From contig NC_067206.1 in assembly GCF_026262505.1 (NCBI RefSeq), forward strand, positions 14,070,205-14,134,204: 64,000 bases of DNA, read 5' to 3'. The notes under the pieces were generated by a model, which ran no database searches, was not told the DNA's origin, and saw nothing but the letters and a program-made list of their open reading frames with translations. Origin of the DNA: Trichomonas vaginalis G3 (Eukaryota > Parabasalia > Trichomonadida > Trichomonadidae). Of this stretch, positions 27,319 through 34,839 are shown one piece after another. The position numbers and the translations under genes were made by a program. How positions within the stretch are numbered: the stretch's first letter is position 1; every line of letters begins with the position of its first letter.

Positions 27319-27900
27319 TTACTTAACATAACTGCCTGCTGCCATAAGTCTTTGACGCCAACCCATACCAGCTAATGAAGGTTGACTTGGTTTAGTTTCC
27401 AAACTAAACTTTGGTTTTGGTTTATCTTCAGTTTTTGGTTTCTCTTCTTCTATCTGTTTTTCGTCACTTTTCGGTTCCTTTGACTTTACCTCACCTGCAG
27501 GAACAGTTGTGTCGTCAACATCTTCATAAATATCATATGCCATTTGTTTTTGTTTTCCTTTCAACTTTTGTGTTTGTTGTAAAGTTTAGAATATTTTGAC
27601 TCTAAGTCAATGAGATGTTCTATAATGAACTGTTGGTCAGTGAAGTAAACTTTTCCATCTGTTGTCTCGAAAGCTCCTTCAGACTTCAATATTTTTTGTG
27701 AGAGTCTGTTTCTTTTTTGAGATACTTGCCGTTCCATTTTTATGAAAAGTGACTTTGTAGTTAGGGTTTGTATTTCCAGACCTGGCACTTTCTATTATTG
27801 AATTTTTCTCTTCATCTGTAAGTTCTTTGACAGGTTTTGACAATGGTTCTGAACTTTTTGTTTGTGGTGTCAAATCTACCGTTTCAACTTCTTCGGTCAT
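27319..27900 (-). pseudogene. Charged small protein with YKV..KNGTASISKKK motif, copy 2
   Basis: The same gene as 20,707-21,287. MTEEVETVDLTPQTKSSEPL opens at 27,900, and the Pro/Lys/Glu-rich end with GMGWRQRLMAAG closes at 27,319. The internal block DEEKNSIIESARSGNTNPNY then KVTFHKNGTASISKKK matches the 678-1,112 protein. It looks broken, with about two breaks. Confidence 0.5.
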
Positions 27901-27919
27901 TTCATCTCAGTAAAAAATT

Positions 27920-28072
27920 TTAGTTTGGTTTGTTTTCAACTGGTTGTTTAGGTTTTTTAAGTCGGTCTAAAACTTCCTGAGGTATAGGAAGAACTTGACA
28001 AACACGTTGTGTAACTGCTGGAAGCCGACAAATCCATCTTGAACCCATTTGTCTCAATGCTGTATTGTTCAT
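27920..28072 (-). CDS. 50-aa small protein, copy 2
   Basis: Intact counterpart of 21,307-21,459 with the same 50-residue product. It lies in the same order between the charged small protein and the MGLFGALAG gene, with the same TTTACTGAGATGAA leader. Confidence 0.5.
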   Translation of the reverse strand: MNNTALRQMGSRWICRLPAVTQRVCQVLPIPQEVLDRLKKPKQPVENKPN

Positions 28073-28091
28073 TTCATCTCAGTAAAAAATT

Positions 28092-28492
28092 TTACATTCC
28101 CCACGTTTGAGGCGGTTGAGGTTGGTTATTGTTTACCCACTGTTGTGCATGGTTATATCCTCTGTTAAAGAATCTTTCACCTTGGTCCATATAGTGTCCT
28201 GCTTGGTTATAGTAGTCATTTGCTTTTTATAATAGTTTCCTGCTTGTCTTCCTACATTGTCCATCCATCCTTGAACTTTTCCTCTTGTTTCAGGATTTGG
28301 AATAAGATTTGTTGCATCTCGTGCTACATCCCAACCTTTCTGTACAGTTTGTATAATAGGTTGTGCTTTCTCTTTAAGTATACCTAATGTACTCAAAATC
28401 TTCCTTCCAACTCCAAATACACCTCTGGCTATTGTTCCCACTGCGGGCAAAAATCTGGATGCAACTCCTGCTAATGCGCCAAATAAACCCAT
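28092..28492 (-). pseudogene. MGLFGALAG small virion-type protein, copy 2
   Basis: Counterpart of 21,479-21,877, with the same Gly/Ala-rich amphipathic start and helical middle, continuing to a basic, Tyr/Asn-rich tail. It looks broken, with about one break. The start codon is 17 bases from the divergent integrase ATG. Confidence 0.5.
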
Positions 28493-28509
28493 TTCTTATG
28501 GGTTAAAAA
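28493..28509. promoter_or_regulatory. 17-bp divergent promoter (also 21,878-21,893)
   Basis: The spacer TTCTTATGGGTTAAAAA lies between divergent start codons of the MGLFGALAG gene and the integrase. It is A/T-rich like the others but lacks a clear TTTTATC word on either strand. Confidence 0.4.
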
Positions 28510-29464
28510 ATGACGAATCCAAACAAGGACCCCTATGTTTCTAAGCAACAAAGAAAGCACTCATGGTAAAAATCTTTAGTTCAACACCAAATGCTTGGTT
28601 TATGGATATCTTGGAAAACATTCCGAGAGTTAGAACAGATGGACCTCCATACTGGTTAATATTTGTTGGTCAAAACACAAGATACTGTGAAGCCATACCA
28701 TTACAGTCCAAAAATATTTTAGATATCTTAGCAGCTTTGACAATATTCGTTGACAAATACCATCCAACAAAACTGACATCTGACTGTGAAAGTTCTTTCA
28801 AATCAGATGATGTAAAAAACTATCTGCGTTCAAAAAATGTAAACCAATATTTCATTGTCGACCAAAACCATTCTGCTCTTGGTGTCATTGACGGTTGTAT
28901 AAAAATGTTAAGAGACTTAAACCAACCACAAGGTGGTGAAGCAAATGAAATGTCATATGACGACAAATATAGACACTTCTCCATGGCAAAGATGAGACAA
29001 GTTTTAAATATTTACAATAGCCGTAAACAAAAAGGTTTGGGAAACCATTCCCCCGAAGAAATGAAAACAACCCTGACTTAGAGAAAGACTATATATTTAA
29101 TAATTTAGTCAAAAGAGACAAACAAGAAAGAATGCCGGGCTTCAAACTTCAGAAAGGTGACAAAGTAAAAATAGAAATACCTAAACGCGACCCATATGAA
29201 AATACTATTGACTATGACAACAATGGAACTCGACAGGTACTCACATTCGTGTTCGTAAAAATAGAAGAAAGTATACAAGAGAATATTATGAAGTTTTAGG
29301 CAAACATGGCAAAATGTACAGACTGCAAGCAGAAGATAAAACTACTATTGTCAGACCTCGTTTCAAACTTGTCAAAGTTCAAGGTGGTATACTTTCAAAG
29401 ACATCCTAACAAATATAAGACAACTCCTGACGAATATGCTAAAGAAGTGGAACATGACGACTAA
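28510..29464 (+). pseudogene. DDE integrase of block B, copy 2, looks broken
   Basis: Counterpart of 21,894-22,846 and better preserved. It shows WFMDILENIPRVRTDGPPYW, LTSDCESSFKSDDV, NVNQYFIVDQNHSALGVIDG and MSYDDKYRHFSMAKMRQVLN in one stretch, then the barrel-type tail (KGDKVKIEIPKRDPYENTID). It looks broken, with about three breaks. It ends tail-to-tail with the fibre gene, sharing the CTAA word. Confidence 0.8.
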
Positions 29465-30859
29465 GCATTTCTATACCATGCGTAAACTGTCATGTAAGGT
29501 GGCATGTAGTCTTTACTTTGTCCCGTTGTTTGCGTATATCCTGAAACGCGATGTGTATGGTTTCCATCTCCCTGAGTGTTACCCCAGAAACAATTTATAG
29601 CAAACTGAACGTCGTCTTTCACATCATATCCTTTACCTTTTTTCATTGCTGACCAATCCCAAAATTTATGCTTATGCCAACCTGCTTGAGATGTACTTAA
29701 ATCTATGTAGTGACTGTGTGCAGGTAAATTTTCACCTGAAATCGTTTTACTTCCACCTGTTTCCTTTGAAGAGTTTGCACAATACAAAAACCTGTCGACT
29801 ATTTGAGTCCAAGTTCCAAAACCAAGTACTACTTCTGGTCTGGTAAGTTCATTGACGTATAAATAGAGCCTATAGGATATAATGTTGAAGTATTTCTGTC
29901 TTTAATGTTTGAACTCTGTTTTGTCTGCTTTCTTGTCATATAAATCTTGAGCAGTGAATTTAATATTATGTTCATCCTCCATGACATAAACATTTCTACA
30001 TCTAATGTATTTCGTCGTTGTTATGTTTTCTTCCGATGTTAAACCTTGTGGAAAGTTAGGAGGTTTAAAATATAATACATCCCCACCTGTTTCTTCAACC
30101 GTTCCTTCAATACTTTCTATAGCAACAGTTGTAAAACTTGTATGTGTATGAGTCTTATTTGCTTTCTTCTCTAACTCATCGTTAACATAAGTTTTATCTG
30201 CTTTAAGGTCTAAACATCCTGAAACCCATCCTGTATTGGCTTTACCTTTTAAAATCTTCGATGTCCGTTCATGGTACCATTCAACCCTTTCTTTCATTTC
30301 GTTATCTTTTTCATCCACATATTCCTTATCCGCCTTCTTCACTAACACACTAGCCACCCATCCTTATCTGCTTTCTTTTCAAGGCTAACGTTTAAGTCTG
30401 TTATTTCAGATATAGAATGTGTATGAGTCTTTTTAGAAATTCGTTTTCAGCTCTCGTCACTTCACTTGACATTTTATTGTCAACATATGTTTTGTCTGCT
30501 AGTTCAGGATGAGTATGTTCTTTTGTTGCATAAGCATTGTTAGCTCTTTCTTCTTCTTTGCTATTGCATCGTCTACATATTCTTTGTCAGCTTGTTGCCA
30601 ATCTGCTTTCAAAGAAGTTCATTTATAGGTTTCTCGTTTAAAGTTCCTTTTGTTGGATTTATACAGACAGTATGGTTCTTATTGTCTTGAAACAGAAACT
30701 CATCTGTCATTGGGTTTAATGTCAGTTTTAAGTTTCCTTCTTTCAATGACTCAGATATCTTAGAATAGTTTGAAAAGTTTGTTGTGTTCTTATTTAGAGC
30801 TTGCATAATGAGTTGTCGTTGTGTTGTATTTCTCTCATAGACGCTGTTTCATTTGACAT
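29461..30859 (-). pseudogene. Fibre with collar-like tip, copy 2, looks broken
   Basis: Counterpart of 22,843-24,246. The shaft shows KADKEYVDEKDNEMKERVEW, LDLKADKTYVNDELEKKANK and THTHTSFTTVAIESIEGT. The tip shows GSKTISGENLPAHSHYIDLS, GWHKHKFWDWS and MPPYMTVYAWY. It looks broken, with about six breaks. Confidence 0.7.
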
Positions 30860-30877
30860 TTTTATTCTAGATAAAAT

Positions 30878-31732
30878 ATGCTTTCCATAGAAAAAGAAAA
30901 TTCAAGAGTTGCTACAACTAAACCATTAGATGAACTTTTTACAATGTTAGGTCAAAAGTTTGAGACAGAGACCGTAAAGCATGAAGGCTATCGTTTTGAC
31001 TACCCTTAAGAATGGTTAAGAGACCCATCCTCACAAAAGCTATTGGCTTTTCGTAGAATGAAGTTCATTTCAGAAGCCATACATGGTTTCCCATTTACGG
31101 TCGGTTTTGAAGTTCGATACTATAACAAAGAAAAACGTATGTATGAGAAATTTGAACAGGGAAAACTTTTACAAGTGAATTTGCTTGTAAACTTAGAAAC
31201 AACTCTTCAAGCTTTTCAAGAAAAAATAAACGAATATCTATCTCGAATATGCAAAACAGTACAACATTGACGAAGGAGAGTACCATCTCGATATTTTATA
31301 TGACAGGAAAAATGCAACTGTTAAAATCAATAGAATAGAAGACCTTGGAGAAAACGTTTATATTTCTACAAAATATAACAACTTGGCATGGTATAGATTT
31401 TGAGGATGTTAAATCAGCCTGCAGCATATCCAGTACACCCGGACTTTTATGAAGTCGAAAACCCTAATGGAACATATGAAAATGTTTTCGACTCAGATGC
31501 TATTATATTCATGCTTCATTTTCTGGTGCACAAAACTCTTTTTTATGCTTGGCAAATGACTTTTACGAAAAACCTACAAAGCTATATGAACCACCAAGTG
31601 GAAGTATTTCAGACTTTCAAGTATGGTTTACACAGATGGAAGAAAGAGAAAATTCCATATACCATGCGTTTTACTTAGAACTTAGTTTCATATACAACTA
31701 CTATCGAACGGTAAAAATATAATTTTTTAATA
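30878..31732 (+). pseudogene. Penton-like protein of block B, copy 2, looks broken
   Basis: Counterpart of 24,265-25,113, starting at the ATG at 30,878 right after TTCTAGATAAAAT. It includes RRMKFISEAIHGFPFTVGFE and the PVHPDFYEVENPNGTYENVF region. It looks broken, with about five breaks. Its end overlaps the end of the convergent 31,727 gene by a few bases. Confidence 0.5.
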
Positions 31733-31967
31733 CGGTTGAGGTGTTGGATTTGGTTGCCAACTTGACTGTGGTGCAGGTTCAGGCTGTTGTATGACAGGAG
31801 CTTGTTCTTCTGGTTCAGGGTCTTTAGGTATAATACCAACGAACTGACCTACTCTTTTACCAATATTTTTGACTCCGTTCCAAATTCCTCTTCCTACGGT
31901 TTTATTCCATTCCATATACCTCTTCCAACTCTTCTGAAGAAGTTTCCAATACTACTGAAGAACCCAT
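31727..31967 (-). pseudogene. Small Pro/Gln-rich protein with WNGVKNIGKRVGQ helix
   Basis: A small minus-strand gene with an amphipathic, basic helix (GRGIWNGVKNIGKRVGQFVG) and a Pro/Gln/Glu-rich tail (PEPEEQAPVIQQPEPAPQSS) ending PNPTPQPY. The design again resembles a small membrane- or DNA-binding virion protein. The start is uncertain: the ATG at 31,915 gives the clean frame, and an ATG at 31,967 follows the usual TTTTTACATATAGTAAA leader. It looks broken, with about one break. Only its 3' remnant is kept in copy 1. Confidence 0.4.
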
Positions 31968-31985
31968 TTTACTATATGTAAAAAT

Positions 31986-32341
31986 CTAATGTCCACCTAG
32001 TCTCTTACGTTTCCTGTTGAGTTCCATAGCATTCTTTAACTGGAGCTCATACATTCTGTTTCTCCTCTGGTAGAAACATATTCTGGTCAACTCCTGTGTT
32101 CGCGTCATCTGCATAAAGTTGTTTATATCCCACTTCAGGGTTTGTATAAAACTCTTTCCATCTCATATTTGCATACCATGGTGCAAACCTAACGCAGCTC
32201 ATTTGACATGGCAGTTTGCATTTGTACATCTGTTGCACTTGACCATAGTTTGCCATTGCAGTTTGTATTCTAACTTCATTTGGAATATTCTTGGTTTGGT
32301 TGTCCAGGTTGCTGTGCATTCGCTAAGTTCTGTGCGTCCAT
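31986..32341 (-). pseudogene. Unrecognised small Cys-containing protein, looks broken
   Basis: The gene opens at the ATG at 32,341 (MDAQNLANAQQPGQPNQ), right after TTTTTTATCTAATATTAA. It has a middle with YKCKLPCQMSCVRFAPWYAN and EFYTNPEVGYKQLYADDANT, and a basic end (ELNRKRKRLGGH). The four cysteines and basic tail could make a small zinc-type fold, but no family is recognised. It looks broken, with about two breaks. Confidence 0.45.
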
Positions 32342-32365
32342 TTAATATTAGATAAAAAATATCTC

Positions 32366-32497
32366 TTACGAGTACATATGCTGAACATTTGCAGGCATTG
32401 GTTCATCTTCATATTCTCTGTACTTTTCTGCCACGTCAAATAAATAAATGACACAATGGAAAAAACCTAAAACAAGTAGTCCTATTTCAAACCACAT
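32366..32497 (-). CDS. 43-aa single-pass membrane protein
   Basis: MWFEIGLLVLGFFHCVIYLF is a clear hydrophobic helix (residues ~5-20), followed by a charged tail (DVAEKYREYEDEPMPANVQH). It would be a small type of membrane protein; no family is recognised. Its ATG lies inside the last codons of the methyltransferase gene (16-base overlap), so the two are probably translated from linked messages or the start has its own promoter. Confidence 0.45.
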   Translation of the reverse strand: MWFEIGLLVLGFFHCVIYLFDVAEKYREYEDEPMPANVQHMYS

Positions 32498-33192
32498 TTA
32501 CTTACTAGTAAAATTTCTTTGTTATGACACTTTCTCCGGTTTATAGGACCTCTCTCATATTCTATCTTGTCATATCTAAACTCATAGTCATGTATGTCCT
32601 CTAACCATCTCATAACGGTTTCCAAACCACTTTTATCGGATGTAAAGTAAAAGCATGGACAGTTATGTAAAACGTCTAAAGTTTCTAAAGAGTCTCTCAA
32701 AGTCCAGTCTACTTGGTATTGAAAATCGCATGTGTTATAGAACGGCGGGTCCACTATAAAGAAAACATTTTCCTTGTCTTTATATTTTTCATACAACTCT
32801 GTCCAACGACATCTCACAAACTCTATACCCTCAATATATTTTTCTATGTCCTCTTTGAAAACATTTGTATAGTTAAGATATAAAACATTTGACATAAGTG
32901 TTTCAATGTCATGAACTCTTATAGAACCACTATATAATAGTCTAGCAGATATACTATCCCAGTCTATATATTCTGCTTTTTTCAAAACCTCTCTCACAAT
33001 ATTTTTCTTATCTAATGGTATACGTTCCATCTTACCTATAGGTATCTTTTCTTTTAACTCTTTCAATATATTGTTTGTGTCTGGTATATGTTTGAGACGG
33101 TCCATATAGTTGTCGAAGTCATTGCATATAATCTTTGAGTCTGGGAATATTGTATGGCACAAATGGGATATATAGAAACTTCCACCGAACAA
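32482..33192 (-). CDS. Dam-type DNA adenine N6-methyltransferase (5' end at junction)
   Basis: Transfers methyl groups to adenine N6. The catalytic motif IV is DPPFYNT (about residue 148, in VFFIVDPPFYNTCDF), and the cofactor-binding motif I, LFGGSFYISHL, is at the very N-terminus. The order (motif I first, DPPF later, with a ~100-residue target recognition part between) is that of Dam-type (alpha-class) enzymes. N6-methyladenine is the reported DNA methylation of T. vaginalis, and Dam-like genes are known there. The frame continues upstream without an ATG to the terminal-repeat boundary at 33,229, so the gene's first codons lie at the junction. Family members usually have ~10 residues before motif I. 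The target is unknown; GATC is a natural candidate. Confidence 0.85.
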   Translation of the reverse strand: MFGGSFYISHLCHTIFPDSKIICNDFDNYMDRLKHIPDTNNILKELKEKIPIGKMERIPLDKKNIVREVLKKAEYIDWDSISARLLYSGSIRVHDIETLMSNVLYLNYTNVFKEDIEKYIEGIEFVRCRWTELYEKYKDKENVFFIVDPPFYNTCDFQYQVDWTLRDSLETLDVLHNCPCFYFTSDKSGLETVMRWLEDIHDYEFRYDKIEYERGPINRRKCHNKEILLVSKCGLK

Positions 33193-33241
33193 ATCTACAA
33201 ATGTTAGACCATTCGGTAGTTTCTTAAGTTAGTTAGTATAC

Positions 33242-33286
33242 CTAAGTCGTGTACAGAGGCACTGCGCGCCTCCATACACCACTTAG
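33242..33286. repeat. Terminal-repeat hairpin, right
   Basis: CTAAGTCGTGTAC ... ACACCACTTAG with an inner GAGGC/GCCTC pair; the counterpart of 19,283-19,327. Stem bases differ between the copies at several positions while most pairing is kept. Confidence 0.7.
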
Positions 33287-33387
33287 CTGTTTTGACACTT
33301 TACAAAACTGGTAACGTATATTTTACAATACAACCATAACACCAACTTAACCTTAAATATTTACAAAACCGTCTGACACATAAACGA

Positions 33388-33487
33388 CTTCACTAATGAA
33401 TTCACTAATGAATTCACTAATGAATTCACTAACGACTTCACTAACGACTTCACTAACGACTTCACTAACGACTTCACTAATGAAAAA
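33388..33487. repeat. 12-bp minisatellite
   Basis: About eight copies of a 12-mer in two forms, TTCACTAATGAA and TTCACTAACGAC, grouped by form. It lies in the non-coding part of the right terminal repeat. The minus strand reads as SEVV/SEFI repeats, which I take as incidental. Confidence 0.85.
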
Positions 33488-33534
33488 ATAAACGTTTTCA
33501 CAAACGACTTCACTACTGTAAAAAATAAACGTTC

Positions 33535-33861
33535 TCACTTACAAAAGTATTGCAACTCTTCCCATTGCTGTGCTTCACACAATAGTTCATATTCTTCAGT
33601 ATCGCTGCTGTCGCTCCAATCGTCAGAGTCAAAATCACTGTCATAGTTTATACCTGTAAGTTTTGACAAAGCTAATGAAACACGTTTACCGTTTGTATCG
33701 TATGCTTGTATAAACTTTCCATTCTTCATTCCTTCATAAACGCTCAAACTAACTTTACCCTTTCTCCCTCGTATCTGATAGAATGTATTTTCACGAGGAA
33801 CGAAGAACAAATTCTTGAACTCATGACCGTTGTAGTTTGTTATCTCAATAGTTTTCGTCAT
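33535..33861 (-). CDS. 108-aa terminal-repeat protein, copy 2
   Basis: The same product as 18,831-19,157 except for a few residues (KLTGINYDSD instead of KLTNIHFDSD). Both copies keep full reading frames, which suggests the protein mattered until recently. It has a compact beta-rich N-terminal domain and a long acidic tail (DSDDWSDSSDTEEYE). No family is recognised. Confidence 0.65.
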   Translation of the reverse strand: MTKTIEITNYNGHEFKNLFFVPRENTFYQIRGRKGKVSLSVYEGMKNGKFIQAYDTNGKRVSLALSKLTGINYDSDFDSDDWSDSSDTEEYELLCEAQQWEELQYFCK

Positions 33862-33953
33862 TTATATAAAAATAAAAATTTTCAGTAAAATAAAAAATAA
33901 ACTTAAAAATAAATGATATCACCACCCTCACACGTATGAAAACATCCATTTAA

Positions 33954-34006
33954 ATTTAGGTGAAGTGGTGAGATCTCACCTCTTTTTTCACCTGTTTTTT
34001 CACCCT
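33954..34006. repeat. Palindromic module in right terminal repeat; empty twin-hairpin site
   Basis: TTTAGGTGAAGTGGTGAGAT is followed by CTCACC words and TTTTTTCACC repeats. The end (CACCCT then GTTGAA) is the uninterrupted version of the site that holds the 31-base twin hairpin at 18,650-18,680. Confidence 0.75.
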
Positions 34007-34021
34007 GTTGAATTCATTGCT

Positions 34022-34259
34022 TTATAACTCTCTTCCTTTCTCCAACTCTTCTAACTTCTTCTTAAGTTCAGCAATGTTGTCCTCATGAAGTTTAATCTTT
34101 CTCAAAATTCCTTCTTTATCTAATGGTTGCTTTATCTTTCTAAACTGAACTCTACCATCCTTCATAGTATGAATGTAAAAACCTTCTGGAATAATTCCTG
34201 ATTTAATGTATTCTACCAAAAAACTTTTGTTTCATTGCTTCAGTGACTTTAGTCGTCAT
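34022..34259 (-). pseudogene. Small coiled-coil protein with GFYIHTMKDGRVQFRK motif
   Basis: It starts at the ATG at 34,259 after a TTAGAGTAAA leader. It contains EYIKSGIIPEGFYIHTMKDG and VQFRKIKQPLDKEG, the block seen in the 678-1,112 protein, followed by a clear coiled coil (KLHEDNIAELKKKLEELEKG). It looks broken, with about one break. The 3' end overlaps the outer edge of the terminal repeat. Its place, next to the terminal repeat and its palindromic module, mirrors that of the 18,088 gene on the other side. Confidence 0.45.
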
Positions 34260-34839
34260 TTTACTCTAAGGTGAAGCTAGCACAGCGATAATGGATTTCA
34301 TGACTTTTTAGTATTTCATGCAATCTTAACAGATAGCCTTACAAGTACTTCCAGTGTCCCTAGCTGTCCCTCCTTTTTATATAACTCCATGACATTTATA
34401 ATCTCGCGAACTTAACAGGTAGCATAACAGATTAAAATCAGATGAGGTTTTGAACCAAAATTTCTAAGCAACGTTGTCAAGGATTTTGAGGAACTAGGGA
34501 CAGGGTGTGGCAAAGTCCAAGATTTAATTTATCTTCATCTGTTTCATCAGCTATCTCGTCTAATATGCCAATATTTTATTCATAACTCGTGGCAAACTCA
34601 CTAACTTTCATTATGTTCATCTGCATGCTTCATCTGATAGAAAGTATGACTTTCATTAACTCTGTGAGATAATGAAAACTACTAGGGACAGAGACCATGG
34701 CAAAGTTTATGACTTTCATTATTTCCAGAACTTAATGAAAACTACTAGGGACAGAGACCATGGCAAAGTTCATGATTTAATTTATTCTCTCACTAACAAC
34801 AAACACAAACTCCAACACTAACGACAAAAATAAATGTCC
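34260..34839. repeat. Gene-free stretch with 63-bp spaced direct repeats
   Basis: No gene is seen. AATGAAAACTACTAGGGACA, continuing to GGCAAAGTT, occurs at 34,671-34,707 and 34,734-34,770. A looser third copy (AACTAGGGACAGGGTGTGGC) lies near 34,493-34,512. The words TGACTTTCATTA and CTAGGGACAG recur. It may be a control region upstream of 34,022-34,259 or simply 3' sequence of the helicase gene. Confidence 0.6.

Larger units (their letters stand above)
19341..33228. mobile_element. Block B: rearranged second-type Maverick, two head-to-tail copies
   Basis: Genes 19,341-25,166 (copy 1) are repeated in the same order and strand at 25,953-31,775 (copy 2): polymerase, two small genes, MGLFGALAG protein, integrase, fibre, penton-like protein. 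Copy 2 also has the longer polymerase part (25,171-25,953) and, beyond 31,775, three small genes and a methyltransferase. Both outer edges cut genes at the inner boundaries of the inverted terminal repeats. By eye the copies are about 95% identical, so the duplication is recent. The genes differ from those of element A in sequence but not in kind. Most genes of both copies look broken (about 20-25 breaks in all), with many one-base differences in runs that may be sequencing errors. Confidence 0.7.
33229..34036 (-). repeat. Terminal repeat, right copy (inverted)
   Basis: Inverted counterpart of 18,634-19,340. Differences by eye are a 12-bp minisatellite here (33,388-33,487) that the left copy lacks, absence of the 31-bp twin hairpin found in the left copy, and scattered substitutions. 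The boundary with block B is at 33,229 (TTAGTTAGTATACC). Confidence 0.8.

Noticed and set aside
33353-33538. SEVV-repeat protein on the minus strand
   Set aside because: Translation of a 12-bp minisatellite in a non-coding part of the terminal repeat that is missing from the other copy.
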